Of a stretch of DNA of 64,000 bases, positions 55,112-64,000 are shown piece after piece. The notes under the pieces are model-generated. The model saw nothing but the letters and a program-made list of their open reading frames with translations, did not search any database and was not told the DNA's origin. How positions within the stretch are numbered: the first letter of the stretch is position 1; each line of letters starts with the position of its first letter. A program made the position numbers and the translations under genes. Origin of the DNA: Bacteroidota bacterium (GTDB lineage: Bacteria; Bacteroidota; Ignavibacteria; UBA10030; UBA8401); contig JAJYOK010000008.1 in assembly GCA_021796215.1 (NCBI GenBank), forward strand, positions 1-64,000, given 5' to 3'.

Positions 55112-55534
55112 TTAATGGGCTTCGTAATCGAAGCGTGTAACAAATTTTGTTCTGATTGCCAGCTTGTGCGCGGCAAGCATCAGCGCTTCGTGCGCCAGTT
55201 CTTTTTTTACACCGCCTATTTCGAACATGACCGTGCCGGGTTTTACGACCGCGACCCAGAATTCCGGGTTTCCTTTACCGCTTCCCATACGTGTTTCTGC
55301 GGGTTTCTTCGTTACCGGCTTATCCGGAAAAATACGAATCCACACCTTGCCTTCACGTTTCATCATGCGGGTCAGCGCAACACGGGCAGCTTCGATCTGT
55401 CGCTGCGTAATCCAGCCGGGCTGCATTGCCTTGAGTCCGAAATCGCCGAAGGAAACCTGAGCGCCGCGCGTTGCCACGCCGGTCATTCGCCCGCGCTGCG
55501 ATTTTCTGTATTTGACACGTTTCGGCATTAACAT
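55112..55534 (-). CDS. rplP: 50S ribosomal protein L16
   Basis: A 140-residue protein beside the peptidyl transferase and A-site t[43 protein letters not shown] and [20 protein letters not shown] are diagnostic. The ATG at 55534 has GGAG 10 bases upstream; the second ATG (55528) encodes the usual start MPKR and is equally plausible. Confidence 0.97.
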   Translation of the reverse strand: MLMPKRVKYRKSQRGRMTGVATRGAQVSFGDFGLKAMQPGWITQRQIEAARVALTRMMKREGKVWIRIFPDKPVTKKPAETRMGSGKGNPEFWVAVVKPGTVMFEIGGVKKELAHEALMLAAHKLAIRTKFVTRFDYEAH

Positions 55535-55574
55535 AATATTAGAACTCCAGTTTCGATCTGAAAAATAATTTCAT

Positions 55575-56213
55575 TTAACGGCTGCTCGAGCCTAAAACTT
55601 CGCCTTTGCAAATCCACACTTTGACGCCAATTAATCCGTAGATTGTTTGCGCCGCGGTGTTTGCATAATCAATATCCGCACGCAGCGTATGGAGCGGAAT
55701 TCGTCCTTCTTTGTATTGTTCGCGGCGCGCCATTTCCGAGCCGCCAAGCCTGCCGCTGCACATCACGCGAATTCCCTCTGCACCCATGCGCATTGCAGCG
55801 GTAATCGCCTGCTTCATTGCGCGTCGGAATGAAATGCGTCCTTCGAGCTGCGATGCAATATTTTCTGCAACAAGGAACGCATCCAATTCGGGGCGCTTGA
55901 TTTCGCTGATAAGAATTTTCACTTCCTTGCTGGTAACTTTTTTCAACTCTTCTTCGAGCTGTGAAATTTCTTTTCCGCTTTTGCCGATTACAATACCCGG
56001 CCGCGAGGTATGAATCGTAATGCGTGCGTTTTTTGCTGTCCGCTCGATTTGAATGCGGGAGACGCCCGCTTTTTTCAAACGGTTCCGGACATAATTTCTG
56101 ATCATGACATCTTCGTTCAGCTTCCCCGCGAATCCCTTTTCTTCATACCAGTTGGAATCCCAGGTTCGAATAACTCCTAAGCGAAAACCGATTGGATGTG
56201 TTTTTTGTCCCAA
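55575..56213 (-). CDS. rpsC: 30S ribosomal protein S3
   Basis: A 212-residue protein at the mRNA entry tunnel. [21 protein letters not shown] opens it; the KH domain contains [20 protein letters not shown]; and the C-terminal domain includes [19 protein letters not shown] and [15 protein letters not shown]. Confidence 0.98.
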   Translation of the reverse strand: MGQKTHPIGFRLGVIRTWDSNWYEEKGFAGKLNEDVMIRNYVRNRLKKAGVSRIQIERTAKNARITIHTSRPGIVIGKSGKEISQLEEELKKVTSKEVKILISEIKRPELDAFLVAENIASQLEGRISFRRAMKQAITAAMRMGAEGIRVMCSGRLGGSEMARREQYKEGRIPLHTLRADIDYANTAAQTIYGLIGVKVWICKGEVLGSSSR

Positions 56214-56282
56214 AGTAATCTCCTACAACCCGTAACGGTGATTGAAATTCATAGTTGTATTCCTCATGCTGTGAGTTGTTTT

Positions 56283-56636
56283 TTATTTCTTTACGTCGCG
56301 CTGCGCAACAATAATGGTGACATGGTTCGAGCGTTTCAACATACGAAATGCGCGTCCCTGGGGTGCCGGCAAAATCCGCTTCATAGACGGGCCGCCGTCA
56401 ACAAAACATTCCTTCACATACAACGAGTCGGTATCAACCCTGCCAGCATCATCTTTGTTTTGAATATTGGCAATGGCAGAGCGCAGCACTTTTTCTGCCG
56501 CTTTCGATGCATGCTTCGGCGAAAAATGAAGGATGTTCAATGCATCGCCGACCGATTTGTTACGGATGAGATCAATGATTAATCTCATTTTTCGCGGCGA
56601 CGTTCCGATAAATCTGTTAATTGCTTTTGCTTCCAT
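56283..56636 (-). CDS. rplV: 50S ribosomal protein L22
   Basis: Its hairpin lines the exit tunnel. The 117 residues read EAKAINRFIGTSPRKMRLIIDLIR and RAFRMLKRSNHVTIIV. The ATG at 56636 is chosen because GGAG lies 7 bases upstream; an upstream TTG would add two residues. Confidence 0.96.
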   Translation of the reverse strand: MEAKAINRFIGTSPRKMRLIIDLIRNKSVGDALNILHFSPKHASKAAEKVLRSAIANIQNKDDAGRVDTDSLYVKECFVDGGPSMKRILPAPQGRAFRMLKRSNHVTIIVAQRDVKK

Positions 56637-56674
56637 ACACAAACTCCGATTGAAAAATCCCTTCGGGATACTCG

Positions 56675-56962
56675 TTACGCAGGCGTCGTTGTCGTTTCTG
56701 ATTTCAGGCCGGGATGCCCGCGGAAAATCCTCGTCGGTGCAAACTCGCCCAATTTGTGTCCAACCATCGCTTCCTGAATATACACCGGAATAAATTTGTT
56801 GCCGTTATGAACGGCAAACGTGTGACCGACAAACTCCGGCGAAATAGTTGACGACCGCGACCATGTCTTAATGACTTGTTTGCGGTTTGCTTTATTCAGC
56901 TCTTCGACCTTTTTTAACAGCTTCGGGTCAATGAACGGGCCTTTTTTTACTGAACGACTCAT
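56675..56962 (-). CDS. rpsS: 30S ribosomal protein S19
   Basis: A head protein of 95 residues: [42 protein letters not shown] and [16 protein letters not shown]. Confidence 0.98.
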   Translation of the reverse strand: MSRSVKKGPFIDPKLLKKVEELNKANRKQVIKTWSRSSTISPEFVGHTFAVHNGNKFIPVYIQEAMVGHKLGEFAPTRIFRGHPGLKSETTTTPA

Positions 56963-56982
56963 AGATTCACTTTAGTTGAGTG

Positions 56983-57807
56983 TTACTTACGACGCTTTAC
57001 AATGTATTTATTCGATTCTTTTTTCCGCTTTCGCGTTTTCAGACCTTTCGACTTCTGCCCCCACGGGCTTACCGGATGTCCGCCGCCCGATGTTTTTCCT
57101 TCACCGCCGCCCATCGGATGATCAACCGGATTCATCGCAACACCGCGGACGTGCGAACGAATGCCAAGCCAGCGGGAACGTCCCGCTTTTCCGATGCTGA
57201 TGTTTTCATGATCGAGATTGCTCAACATGCCGATCGTTGCGTAACAATTGCCGCGCACGTTGCGAATTTCACCGGAAGGAAATTTCAACAACACAAAATC
57301 GCCTTCCTTCGCCTGAACGATTGCAAAATTTCCCGCGCTTCGTGCAACCTGCCCGCCCTTGCCTTCCCGCATCTCAACGTTATGCACCTGTGAGTTCACA
57401 GGAATATTCTTCAATGGAAGCGCGTTCCCGATTTTTATTTCAACTTCATTGCCCGCGACAATCTGATCGTTTACTTTCAGTCCTTCAGGCGCGAGTACAT
57501 ATTTTTTTTCTCCGTCAGGATAGACAACAAGCGCAATGCGCGTTGAGCGGTTTGGATCATACTCAATAGCGAGAACTTTTGCAGCGACATCATGTTTTGC
57601 GCGTTTGAAATCAATCACGCGGTAGCGGCGTTTGTGCCCGCCTCCGCGGTGACGCGATGTGACCCGGCCAAGATTATTTCGTCCGCCTGATTTTTTAATC
57701 GGCGCAAGCAATGATTTTTCCGGTTCAGTTTTCGTTACCTCTTCGAACGTTGAGATCGAATAGTAACGAGTCGCAGGCGTATTTGGTTTTAATTTACGAA
57801 TTGCCAT
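56983..57807 (-). CDS. rplB: 50S ribosomal protein L2
   Basis: A 274-residue core protein near the peptidyl transferase centre and subunit bridge. [23 protein letters not shown] near residue 40, [18 protein letters not shown] with the conserved histidine, and [16 protein letters not shown] at the end are family signatures. Confidence 0.98.
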   Translation of the reverse strand: MAIRKLKPNTPATRYYSISTFEEVTKTEPEKSLLAPIKKSGGRNNLGRVTSRHRGGGHKRRYRVIDFKRAKHDVAAKVLAIEYDPNRSTRIALVVYPDGEKKYVLAPEGLKVNDQIVAGNEVEIKIGNALPLKNIPVNSQVHNVEMREGKGGQVARSAGNFAIVQAKEGDFVLLKFPSGEIRNVRGNCYATIGMLSNLDHENISIGKAGRSRWLGIRSHVRGVAMNPVDHPMGGGEGKTSGGGHPVSPWGQKSKGLKTRKRKKESNKYIVKRRK

Positions 57808-57827
57808 AAGTTTTTCTCGCTGCTGCT

Positions 57828-58118
57828 TTATACGTTCTCGAAGAAATCAATCTTCTGATCTTTTGCGAGCGTTACGATCGCTTTTTTGAAATCGGCGCGT
57901 CTTCCGGGAATCCGTCCGCGCTTTGTCATCTGCGCTTTCGTTTTCCCTTTCACATTCACGACACGAACACTTGTCACACTGACGCTGAATTTTTTCTCGA
58001 CGGCTTTTGCAATATCAATTTTGTTTGCTACACCATCCACCTCAAATGCGTATTGGCGCTGCTCGCCAAGTGCAGTCATTTTTTCAGTAATAATAGGACG
58101 CTTAAGAATTACGCTCAT
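57828..58118 (-). CDS. rplW: 50S ribosomal protein L23
   Basis: The exit-tunnel docking site for trigger factor and SRP. The 96 residues read [38 protein letters not shown] and [17 protein letters not shown]. Confidence 0.97.
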   Translation of the reverse strand: MSVILKRPIITEKMTALGEQRQYAFEVDGVANKIDIAKAVEKKFSVSVTSVRVVNVKGKTKAQMTKRGRIPGRRADFKKAIVTLAKDQKIDFFENV

Positions 58119-58130
58119 TGCATTCTCTCA

Positions 58131-58763
58131 TCAATTTGAAAATGTTTTCTGAAGAGCTTCAACCGCGCTTTTCTGCATTACCAGCACTGCGCTGTCCATG
58201 ATTTCATACGTCGAAGCTTTTGCCGCTTCGAGAACATTCAGTTTTTGAATATTGCGGCTCGAAAGAAGAACGTTTTTGTCCACCTTCGGAACAAGGAACA
58301 GAGTTTTCTTTGATGAAAGCTGTAATGCGTCGAGCACCGTTTTCATCTCTTTTGTTTTCGGCTCATCGAGTGTGAAATCTTCGACGATAACAATATTCGA
58401 ACCTTTCGCTTTATAGGACAACGCCGATTTTCTTGCAAGAATTTTCACTTTTGCCGGCAGCTTCACAACATAATCGTGCGGATGGGGGCCGAATATCGTA
58501 CCGCCGCCAATTTGCAGCGGCGAACGGCTGGTTCCTTGACGCGCGCGTCCGGTTTTTTTCTGCGCAAACGGTTTTTTACCGCCGCCGCGCACATCGGAGC
58601 GCTCTTTCGTTTGATGCGTTCCGTGCCGCTGGTTCGCCATGTATGAACGCACCGCAAGGTAAATCGCATGATCGTTCGGCGCAATTTCAAAAATTTCCGG
58701 TATGAGTGTTACCGTCTCACCGGATTTCGAACCATCTTTTTTCAGCACTTCTATTTTCATCAT
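58131..58763 (-). CDS. rplD: 50S ribosomal protein L4
   Basis: A 210-residue protein with an extended loop lining the exit tunnel (GGGKKPFAQKKTGRARQGTSRS, PLQIGGGTIFGPHPHDY). L4 represses the S10 operon in enterobacteria; no equivalent leader is visible here. Confidence 0.97.
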   Translation of the reverse strand: MMKIEVLKKDGSKSGETVTLIPEIFEIAPNDHAIYLAVRSYMANQRHGTHQTKERSDVRGGGKKPFAQKKTGRARQGTSRSPLQIGGGTIFGPHPHDYVVKLPAKVKILARKSALSYKAKGSNIVIVEDFTLDEPKTKEMKTVLDALQLSSKKTLFLVPKVDKNVLLSSRNIQKLNVLEAAKASTYEIMDSAVLVMQKSAVEALQKTFSN

Positions 58764-58805
58764 TCAAGCACTCTCTTCAAGAAGTTCCGCAAAAGCGAAA
58801 CAAAA

Positions 58806-59426
58806 TTATTTCCTGATTTCGACATATGTGTTCTTCGCTCCGGGAATCGAGCCTTTCACCAAAATCAAATTCGATTCCGGAATGACTTTTACAACGACAA
58901 GATTTTTCACAGTGACATTGTCGAATCCCATACGACCCGCCATGCGCATTCCTTTGAATACGCGCGATGGATACGACGATGAGCCAATCGAACCCGGCGC
59001 ACGCACACGGTCTGACTGGCCGTGCGTTGTCATTCCAACACCGGAAAAGTGATGGCGGCGAACAACGCCCTGAAACCCTTTTCCTTTTGACTTTGCCGTA
59101 ACAGAGACTTTATCTCCTTTTGCAAACACATCTACCTTCACCTCTGCGCCAATTTTCAAATCTGCGGAATTGAAATTTTGAAATTCACGCAGCAAGCGCA
59201 GCGCCTTAGTGCTCGCCTTAGCAAAGTGACCTTGAAGGGCTTTTGTGAAAAGGCGATCGGGTTTTTCATCAAAACCCAATTGCACGGCCTCGTAGCCGTC
59301 CCGTTCTTTGGTCCGGATTTGTGTAACATAACAAGGTCCCGCTTCGATGACGGTGCATGGAATAGAAATTCCATTCTCATCATAGATACTTGTCATGCCG
59401 ATTTTTTTACCTAATAAACCGCTCAC
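58806..59426 (-). CDS. rplC: 50S ribosomal protein L3
   Basis: A 206-residue early-assembly protein. [16 protein letters not shown] opens it; the conserved loop is [22 protein letters not shown], followed by [13 protein letters not shown]. Confidence 0.98.
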   Translation of the reverse strand: MSGLLGKKIGMTSIYDENGISIPCTVIEAGPCYVTQIRTKERDGYEAVQLGFDEKPDRLFTKALQGHFAKASTKALRLLREFQNFNSADLKIGAEVKVDVFAKGDKVSVTAKSKGKGFQGVVRRHHFSGVGMTTHGQSDRVRAPGSIGSSSYPSRVFKGMRMAGRMGFDNVTVKNLVVVKVIPESNLILVKGSIPGAKNTYVEIRK

Positions 59427-59509
59427 AATAATAAACTCCTTCGGTATCTTTTTTCGAAACCGGAAACTCCGGAATGCATTCGGAGGTGAACACTCCGGAA
59501 GAGAATCGT

Positions 59510-59818
59510 TTAGACTTTGATTTCGACATCCACACCAGCCGGCAGATCAAGCTTCATCAACGCATCCACCGTTTTTGTTCCTGATGTGAGAATATCAATC
59601 AGCCGTTTATGGGAACGAGTCTCAAACTGTTCGCGTGACTTCTTATCAACATGCGGCGAGCGCAGTACCGTGTAGAGCGATCTTCGCGTCGGCAGGGGAA
59701 TAGGGCCAGAAACCACGGCGCCCGTTGACTTCACAGTCTTAATAATTTTCTCCGCCGACTTGTCGATAAGATTATGGTCGTACGACTTTAACTTGATGCG
59801 TATTTTTTGACCAGCCAC
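59510..59818 (-). CDS. rpsJ: 30S ribosomal protein S10
   Basis: A 102-residue head protein that also joins transcription antitermination as NusE. It reads [43 protein letters not shown] and [14 protein letters not shown]. The start is the GTG with AAAGGAG 7 bases upstream; the longest frame would add 21 residues foreign to the family. Confidence 0.97.
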   Translation of the reverse strand: MAGQKIRIKLKSYDHNLIDKSAEKIIKTVKSTGAVVSGPIPLPTRRSLYTVLRSPHVDKKSREQFETRSHKRLIDILTSGTKTVDALMKLDLPAGVDVEIKV

Positions 59819-59884
59819 AGCATAACTCCTTTGAAATGCGGTCTGTTTTTTTGCAGACCGCATCACGGAAAAAGAAAACATTAT

Positions 59885-61096
59885 TTATTCAATAATCTTT
59901 GTTACAATACCGGAACCGACTGTGCGTCCGCCTTCACGAATAGCGAAACGAAGTTTTTCTTCCATCGCTATCGGCGAAATCAGTTCGATCGTCATGCTGT
60001 CCACGTTATCGCCCGGCATAACCATTTCCACTCCCTGTGGAAGCGTGACAACGCCCGTTACATCGGTTGTGCGGAAGTAGAACTGCGGACGATAGCCATT
60101 CAAAAACGGCGTATGGCGCCCGCCTTCTTCTTTCTTCAACACATACACTTGAGCGGTAAATTTTTTGTGCGGCGTAATCGAGCCCGGTTTTGCAATAACC
60201 ATGCCGCGCTCAAGTTCGTTCTTTTCAATGCCGCGGAGAAGAAGTCCGGCATTGTCGCCGGCGACAACTTCATCCAGTTCTTTGCGGAACATTTCTGCAC
60301 CGGTCACAACCGTCTTTTTGTGCTGTCCCAGTCCAATCACTTCAACTTCGTCGCCGACCTTTGCACGTCCGCGATCAACTCTGCCCGTACCAACAGTGCC
60401 ACGGCCGGTAATAGAGAATACATCTTCCACCGGCATCAAAAACGGTTTGTCAACATCGCGCTGCGGAAGAGGAATATAGCTGTCAACCGCATCCATCAAT
60501 TTGTAGATGCACTCAAAAGCAGGATCATCCGTTTTTACATCCGGACGAAGTGCAGCTTCCATTGCTTTCAACGCCGAACCGCGGACAATCGGAATCTCGT
60601 CGCCGGGAAATTGGTACGATTTCAACAAATCGCGCATTTCCATTTCAACAAGGTCCAACAGTTCAGGATCATCAACCGCATCAACTTTATTCAAAAAGAC
60701 TACGATACGCGGCACGCCAACCTGACGTGCAAGAAGTATGTGTTCGCGCGTTTGCGGCATTGGTCCGTCGGTACCAGCAACCACAAGAATGGCGCCGTCC
60801 ATCTGCGCCGCACCGGTGATCATGTTCTTCACATAATCGGCGTGACCCGGACAGTCAACGTGCGCATAGTGACGCTTTTCGGTCGAATACTCGACGTGTG
60901 CAGTTGCAATGGTGATTCCACGCGCCTTTTCTTCCGGAGCATTGTCAATGCTGTCGAACGTGCGGACAGACGATAAACCTTTCTTCGCCAAGACCATCGT
61001 GATTGCAGCGGTCAAGGTTGTTTTCCCGTGATCAATGTGGCCGATTGTTCCGACATTGACATGCGGTTTGCTGCGATCAAATTTTTCTTTTGCCAT
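59885..61096 (-). CDS. tuf: Elongation factor Tu
   Basis: Delivers aminoacyl-tRNA to the ribosome. The 403 residues carry G1 GHIDHGKTT (19-27), G2 in [13 protein letters not shown]3 DCPGH, G4 NKVD, and the tRNA-binding domains 2 and 3 up to [11 protein letters not shown]. The switch I segment reads ITIATAHVE, with alanine where many bacteria have asparagine. It lies between fusA and rpsJ. Confidence 0.98.
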   Translation of the reverse strand: MAKEKFDRSKPHVNVGTIGHIDHGKTTLTAAITMVLAKKGLSSVRTFDSIDNAPEEKARGITIATAHVEYSTEKRHYAHVDCPGHADYVKNMITGAAQMDGAILVVAGTDGPMPQTREHILLARQVGVPRIVVFLNKVDAVDDPELLDLVEMEMRDLLKSYQFPGDEIPIVRGSALKAMEAALRPDVKTDDPAFECIYKLMDAVDSYIPLPQRDVDKPFLMPVEDVFSITGRGTVGTGRVDRGRAKVGDEVEVIGLGQHKKTVVTGAEMFRKELDEVVAGDNAGLLLRGIEKNELERGMVIAKPGSITPHKKFTAQVYVLKKEEGGRHTPFLNGYRPQFYFRTTDVTGVVTLPQGVEMVMPGDNVDSMTIELISPIAMEEKLRFAIREGGRTVGSGIVTKIIE

Positions 61097-61145
61097 AAGG
61101 ATGTCTCCTTTAGTATAGATAAGAAGATGAGTTAATCATTGTTGC

Positions 61146-63248
61146 TCAAGCAGGAACGGCTTCTTTGCCTTTTACTTTTTCGATGATCTGCTGCGAAATA
61201 GATTTCGGCGTTTCGTCATAATGCGAAAATTGCATTGTATAGAGCGCGCGTCCTTGCGTCATTGAGCGCATTTGTGTAGCATAGCCGAACATTTCCGAAA
61301 GCGGAACAGTCGCTTTCACCACTTGTGCATCTTTGCGGGACGAAATTCCTTCGATCTTTCCGCGCCGCGAATTCAAATCGCCCATCACGTCACCGAGGTA
61401 TTCCTCCGGCGTCACGACTTCGACCGCCATGATCGGCTCGAGTAAAACGGGATCGGCTTTCTTTGCACCGGCTTGAAATCCAATTGAGCCGGCGATCTTA
61501 AATGCCATTTCAGAAGAATCTACATCGTGATACGAACCGTCGAACAATTTTACTTTGATATCTTCCATCGGATAGCCGGCAAGAACGCCATTCTTCATTG
61601 CCTCTTGAATTCCTTCAGACACAGGCTTGATGTATTCCCGCGGAACGACGCCGCCGACAATCGCGTCTTCGAATTCGTACCCTTTTCCTTTTTCATTCGG
61701 CCCCACTTCAAGCCAAACATGCCCGTATTGTCCTCTGCCTCCGGATTGGCGGACAAATTTTCCTTCTGCCTGTACTTTTTTTCGAATGGTTTCTTTGTAC
61801 GCAACTTGCGGTCTGCCGACATTCGCTTCGACTTTGAATTCGCGCTTCATGCGGTCAATGATAATTTCAAGATGAAGCTCACCCATTCCGCCGATAATGG
61901 TCTGGCCGGTTTCTTCGTTCGTTGAAACACGAAATGTCGGATCTTCCTCGGCAAGCTTCTGAAGCGCTTCGCCCATTTTTTCCTGATCGGCTTTCGTTTT
62001 CGGTTCAATCGCCTGATGGATGACCGGCTCCGGGAAAATCATCTTCTCGAGAATAATCGGATCGTCTTCGTCGCATAAGGTGTCACCTGTGCGCGTGCTC
62101 TTAAAACCAATCGCCGCAAGAATGTCGCCTGAATAACCTTCATCAACATCTTCACGATGATTGGCGTGCATGCGAAGAACTCGTCCGATGCGTTCTTTCT
62201 TTCCGCTTATCGAATTGTAAATGTACGAGCCGGCTTTTACTGTGCCGCTGTATATTCGGAAAAATGTCAGCCGCCCGACAAACGGATCGGTCATAATCTT
62301 AAACGCGAGCGCCGTGAATTTCTCATCGTCACTGACGGTGCGCTGGATGCTATCCCGCATATTGGGATGATGTCCGGTAATTATACCGTCATTGATATCA
62401 GTCGGCGCAGGAAGAAAATCAACAATCGCGTCCATAAGGTTTTGGACGCCTTTATTTTTAAATGAAGAGCCACACAACACCGGTACGATACTTACTTTCA
62501 AACAGGCGCGGCGAAGAACGCTAATAATTTCCTGCGGCGTAATTTCTTTTCCTTCTAGATATTTCTCAAGGAGCGTATCGTCTTCTTCGGAAACCGCTTC
62601 GAGCATTTTTGTGCGGTACTCTGCCGCAAGCGCTTGAAGATCGTGAGGAATATCAATATCCTCCCACGTTGTTCCGATTGTTTCTTCGTTAAAGATACGC
62701 GCTTTCATCGTGATCAAATCAATCATGCCGCGGAACATTTCCCCTTGGCCGACGGGCAAATGTATCGGCACCGCATTCGCACCGAGACGATCTTTCATCA
62801 TTTGAACGGCGCCGAGAAAATCCGCGCCAACACGATCCATTTTATTAACAAATGCGATGCGCGGAACGCCGTACTTGTCAGCCTGACGCCACACGGTTTC
62901 AGATTGCGGTTCAACACCTCCAACAGAACAAAACAATGCAACGGCTCCATCAAGAACGCGGAGCGAACGCTCAACCTCAATTGTAAAGTCAACGTGACCC
63001 GGCGTATCAATAATGTTCACGCGATGGTCTCTCCAGAAACATGTTGTCGCGGCGGAAGTGATTGTAATGCCGCGTTCTTTTTCCTGTTCCATCCAGTCCA
63101 TCGTCGCTGCACCGTCGTGCACTTCGCCCATGCGATGCAATACGCCGGTATAGAACAAAATGCGTTCTGTTGTCGTCGTTTTGCCAGCATCAATGTGAGC
63201 CATAATGCCGATGTTACGGGTCCGTTCTAATGTATACTTCCTTGCCAT
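61146..63248 (-). CDS. fusA: Elongation factor G
   Basis: Drives translocation after peptide transfer. The 700 residues include G1 [15 protein letters not shown] (17 on), [15 protein letters not shown]3 [10 protein letters not shown]4 NKMDR, then domains II-V with [10 protein letters not shown] and RGRIEGISS-like [11 protein letters not shown]. It lies between rpsG and tuf, the classical str-operon position. Confidence 0.98.
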   Translation of the reverse strand: MARKYTLERTRNIGIMAHIDAGKTTTTERILFYTGVLHRMGEVHDGAATMDWMEQEKERGITITSAATTCFWRDHRVNIIDTPGHVDFTIEVERSLRVLDGAVALFCSVGGVEPQSETVWRQADKYGVPRIAFVNKMDRVGADFLGAVQMMKDRLGANAVPIHLPVGQGEMFRGMIDLITMKARIFNEETIGTTWEDIDIPHDLQALAAEYRTKMLEAVSEEDDTLLEKYLEGKEITPQEIISVLRRACLKVSIVPVLCGSSFKNKGVQNLMDAIVDFLPAPTDINDGIITGHHPNMRDSIQRTVSDDEKFTALAFKIMTDPFVGRLTFFRIYSGTVKAGSYIYNSISGKKERIGRVLRMHANHREDVDEGYSGDILAAIGFKSTRTGDTLCDEDDPIILEKMIFPEPVIHQAIEPKTKADQEKMGEALQKLAEEDPTFRVSTNEETGQTIIGGMGELHLEIIIDRMKREFKVEANVGRPQVAYKETIRKKVQAEGKFVRQSGGRGQYGHVWLEVGPNEKGKGYEFEDAIVGGVVPREYIKPVSEGIQEAMKNGVLAGYPMEDIKVKLFDGSYHDVDSSEMAFKIAGSIGFQAGAKKADPVLLEPIMAVEVVTPEEYLGDVMGDLNSRRGKIEGISSRKDAQVVKATVPLSEMFGYATQMRSMTQGRALYTMQFSHYDETPKSISQQIIEKVKGKEAVPA

Positions 63249-63356
63249 ACTCCTACGCTACATCTTCCTCTTCTAACATCTAAAGACACTGCATCGCCAC
63301 AGACGCATATCTGCGCGATTTTTTTTCAGCAAAAAAACACTTCGCTTTTTATTTGC

Positions 63357-63824
63357 TTACCACTTGAAATGCGCAAAAGCTTTGTTTGCTTCCGCCATCC
63401 GGTGAGTGTCTTCTTTTTTCTTTACAGCATTTCCTTCACCGTTAGCAGCGGCAAGAAGCTCAGCAGCAAGCTTCTGCGACATTGACTTGTCCGAACGTTC
63501 GTTGGCATAGGTTATGAGCCAGCGGATTGCAAGAGCGGTTCGCCGTTCGGGACGAACTTCTGTGGGTACCTGATAGGTTGCTCCACCAACGCGTCGTGCG
63601 CGGACTTCAATTAGCGGTGCAACATTGTTTACAGCTTTCTTAAACACATCTATTGAAGGAACGCTTGCGCGTGTACCGACAACATCAAGAGCATCATAGA
63701 AGATAGATTGAGCAAGATTCTTCTTTCCCCTCTTCATAATGCTGTTGATAAAACGAGAAACCAACGGATCGTTGAATTTCGGATCTCCCTGCGTATGTCG
63801 TTTTTCTGCTGTTTTCTTTCTCAT
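63357..63824 (-). CDS. rpsG: 30S ribosomal protein S7
   Basis: A 155-residue head protein beside the E site. It reads KRHTQGDPKFNDPLVSRFIN, SIMKRGKKNLAQSIFYDAL, EVRARRVGGATYQVPTEVRPERR and ends with the short form EANKAFAHFKW. It lies 17 bases after rpsL. Confidence 0.98.
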   Translation of the reverse strand: MRKKTAEKRHTQGDPKFNDPLVSRFINSIMKRGKKNLAQSIFYDALDVVGTRASVPSIDVFKKAVNNVAPLIEVRARRVGGATYQVPTEVRPERRTALAIRWLITYANERSDKSMSQKLAAELLAAANGEGNAVKKKEDTHRMAEANKAFAHFKW

Positions 63825-63840
63825 TGATCAGTTCATTCTC

Positions 63841-64000
63841 TTACTTGGGGCGCTTTGCTCCATATTTAGAGCGCCCTTGTTTGCGTTCATTCACTCCGGC
63901 TGTATCCAAGGTTCCTCGAATAATATGATAGCGAACGCCGGGAAGATCTTTCACTCTGCCGCCGCGGATCAGTACAATAGAGTGTTCTTGCAAGTTGTGA
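63841..64000 (-). CDS. rpsL: 30S ribosomal protein S12, cut by window end
   Basis: Only the C-terminal 52 residues are inside the window: [20 protein letters not shown], then [16 protein letters not shown] and the basic end [13 protein letters not shown]12 controls decoding accuracy and is the classical streptomycin-resistance protein; the resistance-associated region near the conserved PGVRYH block is partly visible and looks wild-type. Confidence 0.96.
   Translation of the reverse strand, partial: HNLQEHSIVLIRGGRVKDLPGVRYHIIRGTLDTAGVNERKQGRSKYGAKRPK

Noticed and set aside
59427-59509. Near-palindrome CTCCGGAATGCATTCGGAG between rpsJ and rplC as an L4-type leader
   Set aside because: It is short, has an extra base in one arm and sits after rpsJ rather than in an operon leader; no evidence links it to L4 control.
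59807-60976. 389-codon plus-strand frame opposite tuf
   Set aside because: A long antisense frame caused by the codon bias of tuf; no start signal and a composition unlike the real proteins here.
1-64000. CRISPR array, prophage, insertion sequence or restriction-defence island
   Set aside because: I looked for regularly spaced direct repeats, transposase, integrase and phage structural motifs and found none; the tRNA genes are not flanked by integrase genes or recognisable attachment repeats.

Overview
The window is a bacterial chromosome segment from the Bacteroidota/Ignavibacteriota side of the FCB superphylum. Four things point there. Secreted proteins end in type IX secretion (T9SS)-style C-terminal domains with a 'YPNPFNP' motif. 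One gene encodes a PorV-family outer-membrane protein. Two large TonB-dependent receptors begin with a carboxypeptidase-regulatory-like domain. The ribosomal operon has the order secY-map-infA-rpmJ without adk. I infer an Ignavibacteria-like organism but cannot name the species. Nearly all genes lie on the minus strand.

Layout. 1-8.3 kb: housekeeping genes (uvrB partial, MFS permease, pyrimidine phosphorylase, HAD phosphatase, NUDIX hydrolase, pyrE, TPR protein, pterin dehydratase, radical SAM protein). 8.5-20.8 kb: an apparent chitin/N-acetylglucosamine locus with a GH20 hexosaminidase, GH18 chitinase, AmpG-like permease, T9SS-exported beta-helix protein, TonB receptor of the Xanthomonas/Caulobacter type without a SusD partner, ROK sugar kinase and ROK repressor. 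The repressor promoter carries two palindromic TTTGTTG-N7-CAAC sites. 21.3-28.2 kb: tRNA-Arg(ACG), a kinase-less histidine-kinase fragment, tadA, prfA, a YqhQ/DUF1385 protein, gamma-glutamyltransferase, a CNNM/CorC protein and ssb. 28.2-31.5 kb: a beta-propeller lipoprotein-like/secreted protein and a PIG-L-like protein whose metal-binding motif is lost. 31.5-39.7 kb: a three-gene surface operon (TonB receptor, 1325-residue secreted protein, PorV-family protein) closed by a strong terminator. 39.7-40.6 kb: a structured gene-poor stretch. 40.6-44.2 kb: serA, a class V aminotransferase and engB. 44.3-64 kb: the complete str-S10-spc-alpha ribosomal supercluster, from rpsL (cut by the window end) to rplQ, with a tRNA-Gln embedded between rplR and rpsE.

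How the parts fit. The glycan locus gives a plausible route: extracellular GH18 cleavage, TonB uptake across the outer membrane, permease entry, cytoplasmic GH20 hydrolysis and ROK phosphorylation, with the ROK repressor sensing the sugar. The surface operon uses the T9SS whose core genes are not in this window. tRNA-Arg(ACG) lies close to tadA, the enzyme that edits its wobble base. Several start codons were moved to Shine-Dalgarno-supported positions. Many ribosomal genes begin with GTG.
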